A stretch of DNA of 64,000 nt from Streptococcus cristatus. Lineage in GTDB: Bacteria > Bacillota > Bacilli > Lactobacillales > Streptococcaceae. The DNA lies in the NCBI RefSeq assembly GCF_003943515.1, contig NZ_RJPT01000004.1, positions 77,819-141,818 of the forward strand. Reading direction: 5' to 3'. Shown here piece after piece: positions 36,905 to 45,742 of this stretch (positions are counted from its first letter, which is position 1; every line of letters starts with the position of its first letter). Position numbers and translations under genes: made by a program. The notes beneath the pieces were generated by a model. That model had not been told where the DNA came from. It did not search any database and worked only from the letters and a program-made list of their open reading frames with translations.

Positions 36905-37282
36905 TTACTCTTTCTGATTCAGCAAATTGCGTAGCTCATCCAGTTCATTTTCTGAAAAAGAATTGGACGAAAAGAGAGTCTTGACAAAACCTCCCATGGA
37001 ATGACCGCTGTAGCGCTTCAAAAAGTCTGACGTTTCTACCTCTAGGTACTCATCTTCCGAAATTAAGGCCGTGTACTGCCTTTCACGCCCCTTGCGAACA
37101 CTTTCTAAAAAGCCCTTTTCCGTCAAACGAGCTAAGACTGTCAACAAGGTCTGAGGCTTCCAATGGTTATCTTCACCCAGCTTTTCCATAATTTGGGCAG
37201 AGGTCGTTGGATTTGGCAGGTGCCAAATAATCTTTAAGATAGCAAATTCACCATCTGGTAAACGTTTAATTGAATGATTCAT
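36905..37282 (-). CDS. blaI: BlaI/MecI/CopY family transcriptional repressor
   Basis: Winged-helix repressor of 125 residues. The N-terminal DNA-binding part is RLPDGEFAILKIIWHLPNPT with the recognition helix around TTSAQIMEKLGEDNHWKPQT and TLLTVLARLTEKGFLES. The C-terminal third is the dimerisation part. It lacks the CxCxxxxCxC copper site of CopY, so it belongs to the BlaI/MecI side. The start at ATG 37282 has AAGGATGG upstream. It is paired with the damaged BlaR1-like gene, from which it would normally receive an antibiotic signal; no beta-lactamase gene is near. Confidence 0.88.
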   Translation of the reverse strand: MNHSIKRLPDGEFAILKIIWHLPNPTTSAQIMEKLGEDNHWKPQTLLTVLARLTEKGFLESVRKGRERQYTALISEDEYLEVETSDFLKRYSGHSMGGFVKTLFSSNSFSENELDELRNLLNQKE

Positions 37283-37364
37283 TATATTTCCATCCTTTCT
37301 AAAGTCTTCTTCTAATTTTATTCTACACATGTCTAATAAAAAAGTCAATCATTATTTAAAAAAA

Positions 37365-37539
37365 GAGAGTGGAACAGAAATCGGTAATTCATTAGAATTC
37401 GATTTCGTCGTCCCACCTCCGCACAGTTGAGTAGGGCTGTAAAAGCTGATGAAATCAGCGTAGTAGAGCCCACTCAACCACTGCGTCTTGCTCGACAATC
37501 CAAAGACAATTGAGAGGCTAGGACTTTTGTCCCAGACTC
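37365..37539 (-). repeat. 175-bp 3'-UTR element, copy C
   Basis: Begins 4 bases after the DUF1304 stop codon (37544) in that gene's direction and ends in a hairpin followed by CTCTTTTTTTAAAT, a convincing T-run. One substitution near the end (GTGGAAC for GTGGGAC) weakens the last stem slightly. Confidence 0.9.
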
Positions 37540-37543
37540 CTTT

Positions 37544-37900
37544 TTAGAAAAATAAACTCAGCAACGTCAACATTGCCAAACCACCCTGCTTGAACAGGAT
37601 TTTTGGGTCACTGGTCACTGCACCGTAAGCTGCTACCAAGATGATATAAGCCATAAAAATTCCCAGCCAAACCGGACTAGGCTGCACAAAGGCCGCAATC
37701 AAGACCAAAACAGCTATCAATCCGTTGTAAACTCCTTGGTTTTTGAAAAGAGTATTGACCGACTTCTGCTCCAACTCCTCTTGTGACATACCAAAGACCC
37801 GTGCTGTCGCTGCAGAAGTCGTTGCGATAGTCTCTAAGTACATAATATAGAAAAATTCCAAGACAACCAAACTCGCCAAAATCAGTGTAAAAATAGACAT
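37544..37900 (-). CDS. DUF1304 family small membrane protein
   Basis: 118-residue protein with four predicted membrane helices (ILASLVVLEFFYIMYLET; GLIAVLVLIAAFV; WLGIFMAYIILVAAYGAV; GGLAMLTLLSLFF). FGMSQEELEQKSVNTLFKNQGVYNG in the first loop is the DUF1304 signature. Function is unknown. It is a single gene; the 175-bp element directly after its stop probably terminates it. Confidence 0.88.
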   Translation of the reverse strand: MSIFTLILASLVVLEFFYIMYLETIATTSAATARVFGMSQEELEQKSVNTLFKNQGVYNGLIAVLVLIAAFVQPSPVWLGIFMAYIILVAAYGAVTSDPKILFKQGGLAMLTLLSLFF

Positions 37901-38062
37901 TTTTTCTTCTCCTTATAGAAATTTATGACGAAAAAAAGTATAACATAGAGCAAGAAAAAGCGCTAGAATCTGGTTCTAATAAAATGGACAAAGTGTATAA
38001 AGACGTCTTAAAGTACATTTTTAAAATAGGCGTAGCAGAAATGAGCATTTTCTGATTAGATG

Positions 38063-38071
38063 TGATACAAT
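38063..38071 (+). promoter_or_regulatory. Extended -10 promoter of the disulfide-oxidoreductase gene
   Basis: TGATACAAT fits TGnTACAAT, 26 bases before the start codon at 38097. Confidence 0.6.
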
Positions 38072-38096
38072 CTTTTTGAAAAATGGAGGTAAAATT

Positions 38097-39413
38097 ATGT
38101 TAACCTATGATTTAATTGTCATCGGCTTTGGTAAGGCCGGTAAAACATTGGCAGCCAAAATGGCGGCCCAAGGAAAAAAAGTTGCTTTGATTGAGCGAAG
38201 CAAGGCTATGTATGGGGGTACCTGTATCAATATCGCCTGCATCCCAACCAAGACTCTGCTGGTCGCAGCTGAAAAAGGCCTAGCTTTCGACCAAGTCATG
38301 GCTGAAAAGAATGCTGTAACCAGCCGTCTCAACGGGAAGAACTATGCAGCAATCAGTGGCGCTGGTGTTGACATCATTGATGCGGAAGCTCATTTCCTTT
38401 CAAATAAGGTCATCGAAATCACAGCTGGCGATGAGAAAGAGGAACTGACTGCTGAGACTATTGTCATCAATACCGGTGCTGTTTCCAATGTCTTGCCAAT
38501 TCCAGGACTGACTGAAACCGAACATGTCTATGACTCAACTGGCATCCAAAATCTGAAAGAACTTCCTAAACGCTTGGGAGTTCTGGGTGGTGGTAACATC
38601 GGCCTAGAGTTTGCTGGGCTCTACAACAAATTGGGCAGTCAAGTGACTGTGCTGGATGCTGCACCTGTCTTTCTCCCTCGAGTAGAACCTTCTATCGCTG
38701 CTCTAGCTAAGCAATACATGGAAGAAGACGGAATCCAGCTCCTGCAAAATGTGCAAACCAAGCAGATTAAAAATGATGGTGCTGAAGTTGTCGTTGTGAC
38801 GGAAGATGGCGAATTCCGCTTTGATGCCTTGCTATATGCTACTGGCCGCAAGCCGAATGTTGAGCCACTGCAGTTGGAAAATACAGATATCGAGTTGACA
38901 GAGCGCGGAGCTATCAAGGTCAACAAGCACTTGGAAACATCTGTACCTGGTGTATTTGCAGCGGGCGATGTCAATGGCGGTTTGCAGTTCACTTATATCT
39001 CACTGGATGACTTCCGTATCCTTTATAGCTATCTGGCTGGCGACGGCAGCTACACACTGGAAGACCGTAAAAACGTCCCTACCAGCATGTTCATCACACC
39101 GCCTTTGGCTCAAATCGGATTGACCGAAAAGGAAGCACAAGAGCAAGGACTGCCGATTGCAGTGAAGGAGATTCCAGTCGCAGCTATGCCTCGCGGACAT
39201 GTCAATGCTGACTTACGCGGTGCCTTCAAGGCTGTTGTCAACACAGAGACCAAGGAAATCGTCGGAGCGACTATCTTCTCAGCTGGAGCTCAAGAAATTA
39301 TCAATATCCTGACTGTAGCCATGGATAATAAGATTCCTTACACCTACTTGAGCAAGCAAATCTTCACTCACCCAACCCTGGCTGAAAACCTCAATGATTT
39401 ATTTGCTATTTAA
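38097..39413 (+). CDS. FAD-dependent pyridine nucleotide-disulfide oxidoreductase (RclA/MerA-like)
   Basis: Flavoprotein disulfide reductase of 438 residues. FAD motif IVIGFGKAGKTLAAKMA, redox-active pair GGTCINIACIPTKT (Cys-x4-Cys), NAD(P) motif GVLGGGNIGLEFAGLY and second FAD motif VPGVFAAGDVNGG are intact, and the C-terminal dimer interface ends FTHPTLAENLNDLF. The His-Pro pair of glutathione reductases (FTHPT) is present. It groups with RclA-like reductases implicated in hypochlorous acid/copper stress, not with lipoamide dehydrogenase, but the substrate is not determined. The start ATG 38097 has GGAGGTAAAATT upstream. Confidence 0.9.
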   Translation: MLTYDLIVIGFGKAGKTLAAKMAAQGKKVALIERSKAMYGGTCINIACIPTKTLLVAAEKGLAFDQVMAEKNAVTSRLNGKNYAAISGAGVDIIDAEAHFLSNKVIEITAGDEKEELTAETIVINTGAVSNVLPIPGLTETEHVYDSTGIQNLKELPKRLGVLGGGNIGLEFAGLYNKLGSQVTVLDAAPVFLPRVEPSIAALAKQYMEEDGIQLLQNVQTKQIKNDGAEVVVVTEDGEFRFDALLYATGRKPNVEPLQLENTDIELTERGAIKVNKHLETSVPGVFAAGDVNGGLQFTYISLDDFRILYSYLAGDGSYTLEDRKNVPTSMFITPPLAQIGLTEKEAQEQGLPIAVKEIPVAAMPRGHVNADLRGAFKAVVNTETKEIVGATIFSAGAQEIINILTVAMDNKIPYTYLSKQIFTHPTLAENLNDLFAI

Positions 39414-39417
39414 TGTT

Positions 39418-39437
39418 AAGCCCCTAATGGGGCTTTT
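39418..39437 (+). terminator. Terminator of the disulfide-oxidoreductase gene
   Basis: AAGCCCC-TAAT-GGGGCTTTT, a textbook hairpin 4 bases after the stop. Confidence 0.85.
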
Positions 39438-39479
39438 ACAATCCCTACAAAAATTTAATTACATTTCAACCTCTTTTTG

Positions 39480-39488
39480 TGGTACAAT
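39480..39488 (+). promoter_or_regulatory. Extended -10 promoter of the ferredoxin-NADP reductase gene
   Basis: TGGTACAAT fits TGnTACAAT and lies 35 bases before the start codon; nearly the same -10 as the preceding flavoprotein gene. Confidence 0.6.
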
Positions 39489-39523
39489 AATGCTAGTTTA
39501 TTTTAAAAAGATTGAGGAAAATT

Positions 39524-40492
39524 ATGTCTGAACTGTATGATATTACGATTGTCGGCGGCGGTCCAGTTGGCTTATTCGCTGCATTTTACGCTCATTTGCG
39601 CCAAGCCAAGGTTAAAATCATTGATTCTCTGCCTCAGCTGGGCGGTCAGCCAGCCATTCTCTATCCAGAGAAGAAGATTCTGGATGTGCCGGGCTTTACT
39701 AATTTGACTGGCGAAGAGTTGACTCAGCGTCTGATTGAGCAGCTGGAGACTTTCCAGACCGACATTTGCCTCAGTGAAACGGTTCTGGATATCGTTAAAT
39801 CTGATGATGGCTTCACCATTACGACTTCTAAAGCCCAGCATCAGACCAAAACCATTATCATCGCCATGGGAGGTGGTGCTTTCAAACCGAGAGCTTTGGA
39901 GCTAGACGATGCTGATTCTTACAGCAACCTCCACTATCACGTTTCAAACATCAGCCAGTTCGCTGGTAAAAAGGTCATCATTCTGGGCGGCGGCGACTCG
40001 GCTGTTGACTGGGCGCTGGCTTTTGAAAAGATTGCAGAAACCAGTCTAGTTCATCGTCGGGACAACTTCCGGGCTTTAGAACATAGTGTGGAAGAACTCA
40101 AGGCTTCTAGTGTTGAAATTAAGACACCCTTTGTACCTCATCGATTAATCGGCGAAAATGGCAAGATTACCCACTTGGAAATCAGCCAAGTCAAGGGAGA
40201 GGAAAGCCAGCTTCTGCCTCTGGATCATCTCTTTGTCAACTACGGTTTTAAATCCTCTGTCGGTAATCTCAAAGATTGGGGACTGGAGCTCAACCGTCAC
40301 AAGATTTTTGTCAACAGCAAGCAAGAAACTTCCGTGCCAGGTATCTATGCAGCTGGTGACTGCTGCAGCTACGAGGGAAAGATTGACCTGATTGCGACTG
40401 GGCTAGGTGAGGCACCTACTGCTGTCAACAACGCCATTAACCATATCTATCCTGAGCAAAAAGTCCAACCCAAACATTCTACAAGCCTATAA
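39524..40492 (+). CDS. Ferredoxin/flavodoxin-NADP+ reductase, thioredoxin-reductase-like type
   Basis: Cytosolic flavoprotein of 322 residues of the type found in B. subtilis YumC. FAD motif ITIVGGGPVGLFAAFYAHL, NADP motif VIILGGGDSAVDWALAFEK and the last FAD motif IYAAGDCCSYEGKIDLIATG are clear. It lacks the CxxC active site of thioredoxin reductase, which separates it from TrxB. It would deliver electrons from NADPH to ferredoxin or flavodoxin. The start at ATG 39524 has TTGAGGAAAATT upstream. It ends at a bidirectional terminator shared with whiA. Confidence 0.93.
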   Translation: MSELYDITIVGGGPVGLFAAFYAHLRQAKVKIIDSLPQLGGQPAILYPEKKILDVPGFTNLTGEELTQRLIEQLETFQTDICLSETVLDIVKSDDGFTITTSKAQHQTKTIIIAMGGGAFKPRALELDDADSYSNLHYHVSNISQFAGKKVIILGGGDSAVDWALAFEKIAETSLVHRRDNFRALEHSVEELKASSVEIKTPFVPHRLIGENGKITHLEISQVKGEESQLLPLDHLFVNYGFKSSVGNLKDWGLELNRHKIFVNSKQETSVPGIYAAGDCCSYEGKIDLIATGLGEAPTAVNNAINHIYPEQKVQPKHSTSL

Positions 40493-40497
40493 AAAAC

Positions 40498-40527
40498 AGC
40501 TGCCGAGCTTAAGCTCAGCAGCTTTTA
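40498..40527. terminator. Bidirectional terminator between fnr-type gene and whiA
   Basis: AGCTGCCGAGCTT/AAGCTCAGCAGCT stem (one mismatch) flanked by A6 and T4, between convergent genes. It overlaps the whiA stop codon. Confidence 0.8.
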
Positions 40528-41436
40528 TAATTCATCTGCGATTTTATTGATTTTTCTCAAGCGATGATTGACACCGCTCTTAGTTAGAGGCCGGCTCAGA
40601 CTATCAGCCAACTGCTGGATGGAGTAGTCCGGATGCTGGATACGAAGTTGAGCAACCTCCTGCAGGTCCACAGGTAAACTCTCAATACCGATATTATCGC
40701 TGATTTTGGCAATATTGTTGATGGTTTTCATACTGGCTGTGACCGTGCGAGCGATGTTCGCTGTCTCCGCATTATTGGCGCGATTGAGGTCGTTGCGCGC
40801 TTCCCGCATGAGCTTAAGAGACTCAAACTCAGCCATGGCTTCCATAGCCCCAATGACAATGAGAAAATCCATAATATCCTCAGCCCGCTGCAGATAGGTG
40901 ACAGCTCCCTTCTTGCGCTCAATGGTCTTGGCATCCAGCAGAAAACGCCGCATCAAGGCAGCTAAATCCTCAGCATGATCCAGATAAACGGACAGAATTT
41001 CCAGCTGGTATTTGCCTGAGTCTGGCTCCCGCATGCTACCATTTGAGAGAAAGGCCCCCCGTAGGTAGGCTCGACTGGCTTCATCATCTGATAAAATGGC
41101 CTGGTCAATCCCTGCCTCGATACCAAAAAAGGAGTCAGCCAAGTGCAGGTCAGATAAGGTTTCATCTACTTTCTGATCCAGGAATACTGTATAAACGCGA
41201 TTCTTGCGCAGATTAGTCTTCTGATGGTGACGGATCTCTGACTTGACCTGATAAAGGTCCAACAACAACTCATAGAGATGGCGAGCAATCTTGGCATTTT
41301 CTGTTGAAATGGATAAAGTGAGGCCGGTCGAAGAAATTCCCAAACTACCAGCCATCTTGATAATGGCAGCCAACTCGTTTTTGTCTTTTACAGATAAGCT
41401 TAAAAGCTCTTCTTTTACTTTTACTGTAAAGCTCAT
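40525..41436 (-). CDS. whiA: WhiA sporulation/cell-division regulator homologue
   Basis: DNA-binding protein of 303 residues with an N-terminal LAGLIDADG homing-endonuclease-like domain (for example [24 protein letters not shown]) that lacks nuclease residues, and a C-terminal helix-turn-helix ([24 protein letters not shown]). In Gram-positives WhiA influences cell division and chromosome segregation. It overlaps yvcK by 4 bases in the conserved rapZ-yvcK-whiA cluster. Confidence 0.95.
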   Translation of the reverse strand: MSFTVKVKEELLSLSVKDKNELAAIIKMAGSLGISSTGLTLSISTENAKIARHLYELLLDLYQVKSEIRHHQKTNLRKNRVYTVFLDQKVDETLSDLHLADSFFGIEAGIDQAILSDDEASRAYLRGAFLSNGSMREPDSGKYQLEILSVYLDHAEDLAALMRRFLLDAKTIERKKGAVTYLQRAEDIMDFLIVIGAMEAMAEFESLKLMREARNDLNRANNAETANIARTVTASMKTINNIAKISDNIGIESLPVDLQEVAQLRIQHPDYSIQQLADSLSRPLTKSGVNHRLRKINKIADEL

Positions 41437-42410
41437 TTGCGCACCTGTATAATCTGCATCAATTCATCAACAAGTAACTCTCCATCATGAAAAGCTCCGC
41501 CATTTTCCAAACGAAGGAAATTCGATGAAATGACACGCGGAACTTGCTCTTGCAGCCCTCGAAAATTATGCTCAACCTGAACCAGATATTCATCAAATTT
41601 ATTGCTATTCATATACTCGCGCGGAACTGGTTCGATATTGACCAAGACAGTATCAATAAACTTTTTGCCCAGATGACGATGCAATACTTGAACGTGGTCG
41701 CTATCTGAAAAGTGTTCTGTTTCGCCGCGCTGGGTCATAATGTTGCAGACATAGGCTACTTCTGCCTTAGTATCTAAAATAGCTTGGCCGATTTCTTCGA
41801 TTACGAGGTTTGGCAAGATGGAGGTAAAGAGAGAACCCGGTCCCAGCACCACCATATCGCTATCCAAAATACTCTGAACCACCTTTCTACTAGCAACAGG
41901 CTTTTCATCATCATAGGTATTGGTCACATAGACCCGCTCAATCATACCAGCCTTACTAGCCAGATTGCTCTCACCGACAACTTCCGTTCCATCTGTAAAC
42001 ACAGCATGCAGAGTCAGCGGAGTGTCGCTTGAAGGGTAGATTTTACCTGTTGTATGGAAAAACTTGGTTAGAAGCTGCATGGCATTATAGGTCGAACCCT
42101 GCATTTCGGAAATGCCTGCAATAATCAGATTCCCCAAGGGATGACCTGCTAGAACACCATCTCCTTTGGCAAAGCGATACTGGAAGACCTTCTCATAAAA
42201 CTTTGGCATATCAGACATGGCCACCAGGACATTTCGCAGGTCACCTGGCGGCGTCAGCTGCTGGATGTTTTTCCGCAGCTCGCCAGAACTGCCGCCATCA
42301 TCTGCTACTGTGACAATGGCTGTGATCTCTACATCCTTTTTCCGCAGGCTGTTTAAAATAACTGAAATTCCTGTACCGCCGCCGATGACTGTGATTCTTG
42401 GTTTTCTCAT
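41433..42410 (-). CDS. yvcK: YvcK family gluconeogenesis factor (CofD-like)
   Basis: 325-residue protein of the CofD-like/YvcK family that binds UDP-sugars and is needed for cell-shape control and growth on gluconeogenic carbon sources. The start [22 protein letters not shown] is the nucleotide-sugar loop; [14 protein letters not shown] and [10 protein letters not shown] are typical. A later [17 protein letters not shown] is conserved in the family. It is coupled to both neighbours by 4-base overlaps. Confidence 0.94.
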   Translation of the reverse strand: MRKPRITVIGGGTGISVILNSLRKKDVEITAIVTVADDGGSSGELRKNIQQLTPPGDLRNVLVAMSDMPKFYEKVFQYRFAKGDGVLAGHPLGNLIIAGISEMQGSTYNAMQLLTKFFHTTGKIYPSSDTPLTLHAVFTDGTEVVGESNLASKAGMIERVYVTNTYDDEKPVASRKVVQSILDSDMVVLGPGSLFTSILPNLVIEEIGQAILDTKAEVAYVCNIMTQRGETEHFSDSDHVQVLHRHLGKKFIDTVLVNIEPVPREYMNSNKFDEYLVQVEHNFRGLQEQVPRVISSNFLRLENGGAFHDGELLVDELMQIIQVRK

Positions 42411-43297
42411 GAGCGGTTCACCGTTTCCTTCCGACGATTTTTGTCGCGATGACTGGCATTAACTGGCCAGTTTTTTGCTAAATCGTCAGCCAAGCGCTGT
42501 GCAAAGGCCACACTACGGTGCTGTCCGCCCGTGCAGCCGACTGCGATGGTCAGTACAGACTTTCCTTCCTTTTGATAGCCAGGCAAAATCGGCTCAATCA
42601 AGCCTAGCAGGTTCTGGTAAAATTCTTCTGACTCTGCATGGTTCATGACATAGTCAAAGACATCCTTGTCCAATCCTGTTTGATTGCGCAGTTCAGGTTT
42701 ATAGTAGGGATTAGGCAGGAAACGCACATCAAAAACCAAGTCCGCATCCAGAGGTAAACCGTATTTGAAACCAAAACTCATAACCTCAATGCGGAAACTG
42801 TGCAGGTCAGCCTGGTTTGAAAATTGTTCAGAGATGGTCTTTCTGAGCTCCCGTGGTGTCAGTTCCGTCGTATCTACAACATTTTGACTGAGGTTCTTCA
42901 GAGGGGCTAAGAGTTCGCGCTCCAATTTAATACCATCTAAAATTCGCCCGTCGGCTGCCAAAGGGTGACTACGTCGCGTTTCCTTATAGCGAGCCACCAA
43001 TTCCTTATCAGCCGCATCCAAAAATAGAATTTTAAAATCAATTTCTGTACTTCTTTCCAGCTCATCCAGAATATCCTGAATCTCCAAAAAGAAGGAGCGA
43101 CTCCGCATATCAACAACCAGAGCCAGTTTATCATTGTCAGTGGTTCCTTCGACCAGCTGCAAAAACTTTGGTACTAAGGTCGGTGGCATATTATCAATGG
43201 TAAAATAACCCAAATCCTCAAAAGACTGGATAGCGACAGTCTTTCCGGCACCGCTCATTCCTGTCACAATCACTAATTGAATCTTGTGTTCAGCCAT
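42407..43297 (-). CDS. rapZ: RapZ/YvcJ family nucleotide-binding protein
   Basis: P-loop protein of 296 residues that hydrolyses NTPs. In E. coli RapZ controls GlmS via a small RNA and RNase E, and in B. subtilis YvcJ affects competence. Walker A is [16 protein letters not shown] near residues 8-23, the C-terminal domain has [23 protein letters not shown] 43297 is chosen because GGGAGAAAG lies upstream; it trims five residues of a longer reading. It is the first gene of the rapZ-yvcK-whiA unit. Confidence 0.94.
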   Translation of the reverse strand: MAEHKIQLVIVTGMSGAGKTVAIQSFEDLGYFTIDNMPPTLVPKFLQLVEGTTDNDKLALVVDMRSRSFFLEIQDILDELERSTEIDFKILFLDAADKELVARYKETRRSHPLAADGRILDGIKLERELLAPLKNLSQNVVDTTELTPRELRKTISEQFSNQADLHSFRIEVMSFGFKYGLPLDADLVFDVRFLPNPYYKPELRNQTGLDKDVFDYVMNHAESEEFYQNLLGLIEPILPGYQKEGKSVLTIAVGCTGGQHRSVAFAQRLADDLAKNWPVNASHRDKNRRKETVNRS

Positions 43298-43328
43298 TCT
43301 TTCTCCCTTCATTTAACATTTTATTTCT

Positions 43329-43358
43329 AAAAAAGGACGGGAAACTTCTCCCGGTCCC
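43329..43358 (-). terminator. ridA terminator
   Basis: On the minus strand GGGACCGGGA-GAAGT-TTCCCGTCC is followed by TTTTTT, directly after the ridA stop. Confidence 0.75.
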
Positions 43359-43364
43359 AATCAT

Positions 43365-43748
43365 TTATTCTACAATCTCAGCAATGACTTCGATTTCGAT
43401 TTTTACATCACGAGGCAAGCGAGCCACTTCTACTGCCGAACGAGCTGGAAAATCGCTCTTAAAGGCCGTTTTGTAGACCTCATTAAATGGCACAAAATCA
43501 TTGATGTCGCTTAGGAAGCAGGTCGCCTTGACCACATGGTCAAAATCTGTTCCAGCCGCTTCCAAAATAGCTCCTACATTTTTTAAAACTTGCTGAGTTT
43601 GCTCTTCAATCGTTGCACCTACAATTTCTCCTGTCTCCGGTGACAAAGGAATCTGACCACTTGCAAATAAAAGGTTGCCAACGATTTTTCCTTGAACATA
43701 TGGTCCGATTGCTGCTGGTGCTTTATCTGTTTGTACTATTTTTGCCAT
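43365..43748 (-). CDS. ridA: RidA family 2-iminobutanoate/2-iminopropanoate deaminase
   Basis: Homotrimeric enzyme of 127 residues that hydrolyses reactive enamine/imine intermediates formed by PLP enzymes. The family pattern is plain: PAAIGPYVQGKIVGNLLFASGQIPL near the start and the catalytic Arg in FPARSAVEVARLPRDVKIEIE. Length normal. It is a single-gene unit with its own terminator. Confidence 0.95.
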   Translation of the reverse strand: MAKIVQTDKAPAAIGPYVQGKIVGNLLFASGQIPLSPETGEIVGATIEEQTQQVLKNVGAILEAAGTDFDHVVKATCFLSDINDFVPFNEVYKTAFKSDFPARSAVEVARLPRDVKIEIEVIAEIVE

Positions 43749-43885
43749 TGTATTCTCCTCATTTCTTCTATCTTACTTATTATATCATAAAGTCAAAAGA
43801 CTGACTAATCTTGTCCCCCTTTCCATTGACTTTTAGGACATTTTTCTTTATGATAGTAAATGCATAACTCAAAACACTTGTTTTG

Positions 43886-44033
43886 GACTGGTTCGCAAAC
43901 TTCCCAGTATAAAAAACTAAGTACCCTTATATTCTAAAGTAATGTAATTGCGCATAGTTTTTTCTGGTGTCCTGCCACTTTGGCAGAACTAACTGAGAGG
44001 TTGAGACGGAAGTTTCAGCCTTATTTTATTTTT
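43886..44033 (+). promoter_or_regulatory. Structured leader with terminator hairpin before the nucleoside hydrolase gene (candidate attenuator/riboswitch)
   Basis: Four elements are visible. An ACTGG/CCAGT hairpin (43886-43908) has AAACTTCC (43897-43904) in its loop. A CTGCCA/TGGCAG hairpin lies at 43972-43986. A 9-bp stem GGTTGAGAC/GTTTCAGCC with a GGAA tetraloop (43999-44020) is followed by TTATTTTATTTTT, like an intrinsic terminator, only 15 bases before the coding region. AAACTTCC is exactly complementary to GGAAGTTT (44008-44015) of that terminator, so an alternative fold could disrupt it. I recognise no known riboswitch class. Confidence 0.5.
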
Positions 44034-44047
44034 CAAAAGGAGGACCT

Positions 44048-45025
44048 ATGAAAAGAAAAGTTATTATTGACTGCGATCCTGGCATAGACGACAGCCTAGC
44101 CCTGCTCTATGCCCTGCAACACCCTGACTTAGAGGTCGTGGCTTTGACCATAGTCGCTGGAAATGTCCCAGTAGAACTTGGTCTTGAAAATGCCTTTAAA
44201 ATCCTAGAAAGGCTGAATCGGCTAGATATTCCAGTTTATGTAGGAGCCGACAAGCCCTTGGTTCGTGACTTTGTCTCCGCCCAGGATACCCACGGTATGG
44301 ATGGACTAGGGGAAAGTAGGATAACAAGAAATAGTTCCACCCAAGCCCAGCCACAAGCAGCTTATGATTTTCTAGCTGACTATTTCCAGAAAAATAGTGA
44401 TACTTCCATCATTGCACTGGGGCCTTTGACCAATATTGCCTTGGCTCTTAGGAAAAATCCTACACTTGGTCAACATCTAGACCGATTTGTCAGCATGGGC
44501 GGCAATTACAAATCGCACGGCAACTGTTCGCCCGTAGCTGAGTACAACTACTGGTGCGATCCACATGCAGCCCAAGAAACCTATGAAAAACTTGGGAAAA
44601 AGATTGAAATGGTCGGTCTAGATGTCACTCGAAAGATTGTCTTGACGCCTAATCTATTGGAATATATGCGTTTTATCAATCCTGAAGTCGCTGACTTTGT
44701 CGGAAAAATCACTCGTTTTTACTGGGATTTTCATTGGGAGTATGAACATATCATCGGCTGTGTCATCAACGATCCATTGGCCGTTGCCCATGTCCTGCAT
44801 GAGGACCTTTGCCAAGGCTTTGACTCCTTCGTCGATCTTGCAACGGAAGGCATTGCTGTGGGACAAACGCTAGTTGATACCTATCATTTTTATGGTAAGG
44901 AAGCCAATGCTAAGATACTGACCCAAGTAAACACCCAGCTCTTCTTTCAGGATTTTCTCTCCGTGATACTCAACACTTCAAAGGAAATTATCTGCCAAGA
45001 TCTAGAAACTTTAAATTTAGGATAA
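44048..45025 (+). CDS. Nucleoside hydrolase (inosine-uridine preferring family)
   Basis: Cleaves the N-glycosidic bond of ribonucleosides, 325 residues. The Ca-binding motif DCDPGIDDSLALLYAL is at residues 8-23, the family GPLTNIALALRKNP and FVSMGGNYKSHGNCSPVAEYNYWCDPHAA follow, and a late INDPLAVAHVL provides the last Asp. Substrate specificity is not readable. It is followed after 4 bases by an ECF transporter substrate-binding protein, suggesting uptake and cleavage of the same nucleoside or nucleoside-like vitamin precursor. A terminator-containing leader precedes it. Confidence 0.92.
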   Translation: MKRKVIIDCDPGIDDSLALLYALQHPDLEVVALTIVAGNVPVELGLENAFKILERLNRLDIPVYVGADKPLVRDFVSAQDTHGMDGLGESRITRNSSTQAQPQAAYDFLADYFQKNSDTSIIALGPLTNIALALRKNPTLGQHLDRFVSMGGNYKSHGNCSPVAEYNYWCDPHAAQETYEKLGKKIEMVGLDVTRKIVLTPNLLEYMRFINPEVADFVGKITRFYWDFHWEYEHIIGCVINDPLAVAHVLHEDLCQGFDSFVDLATEGIAVGQTLVDTYHFYGKEANAKILTQVNTQLFFQDFLSVILNTSKEIICQDLETLNLG

Positions 45026-45029
45026 AATT

Positions 45030-45596
45030 ATGAAAAAAACAACACCATTTACCATCACATTTACAGCTATCTGCATCGCTCTAAACTATATCGGGGCCAA
45101 CATCGCACTTTTTCTAAAACTTCCTGTTTATTTGGATACTTTTGGAACGATATTGGCCAGCCTCATTTTAGGACCTATTTGGGGAGTAGGAACAGCGGTT
45201 GCCAGTGCTCTTATTAGCGCCTTTACAACGGACATCTCTGCTATCTATTTCTCTCCAGTAGCCATTCTTTTGGCTCTGCTTGTCTCAGCCTTTTTCACTG
45301 CTGATTCAAAACCAAGACTAAACCTCCTCTGGAAAACGGTTCTAGTCTCTCTACCAGCTACTGCTTTAGCCTCTCTGATCACTGTGATAGTCTTCAAAGG
45401 AATTACCCCAAGCGGCTCTAGTATTATCGTTCAAGGTTTACACGGTTTAGGCTTAGATTTGGTCACCAGCACCATCATCGTCCAAGCGCTAACCGACTAT
45501 GCAGACCGACTCATCGTTATTGGGGTCAGTCTGGTCTTCATACCACAACTCAAAAAAGTCATCCCAAGAATCTTTGTAAAATCCAGCAATGCATAA
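45030..45596 (+). CDS. ECF transporter S component (substrate-binding membrane protein)
   Basis: 188-residue membrane protein with about five to six helices, resembling S components of energy-coupling factor transporters. The first helix TITFTAICIALNYIGANIAL is followed by the polar KLPVYLDTFGTILASLILGPIWG, a layout typical of this class, and LISAFTTDISAIYFSPVAIL. The ECF ATPases and T component are not in the window and would be shared. Specificity is unknown; the coupled nucleoside hydrolase suggests a nucleoside or related compound. A strong terminator begins at its stop codon. Confidence 0.8.
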   Translation: MKKTTPFTITFTAICIALNYIGANIALFLKLPVYLDTFGTILASLILGPIWGVGTAVASALISAFTTDISAIYFSPVAILLALLVSAFFTADSKPRLNLLWKTVLVSLPATALASLITVIVFKGITPSGSSIIVQGLHGLGLDLVTSTIIVQALTDYADRLIVIGVSLVFIPQLKKVIPRIFVKSSNA

Positions 45597-45646
45597 ATCA
45601 AAAGAACTACTCAAAAAACATAATTTCGAGTAGTTCTTTTGATTTT
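45595..45646. terminator. Strong bidirectional terminator
   Basis: AAATCAAAAGAACTACTC is perfectly complementary to GAGTAGTTCTTTTGATTT over 18 bp, with T-runs on both strands, between the convergent ECF gene and pyrB. Confidence 0.85.
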
Positions 45647-45742
45647 AACATTTGTTTTTTTATAAGTCTTTAAGATTAAGTTTAAAAAAGGAATAGGAAG
45701 ACTCTTATTGAGTCCAATCCTACTCCCAAGCTACATTTGAGA

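Noticed and set aside
43980..44020. CTGAGAGG stretch resembling part of a TPP riboswitch
   Set aside because: The remaining conserved TPP elements (the GAACCTGA and CTGGATAAT segments) are absent; the hairpin is better explained as a terminator.
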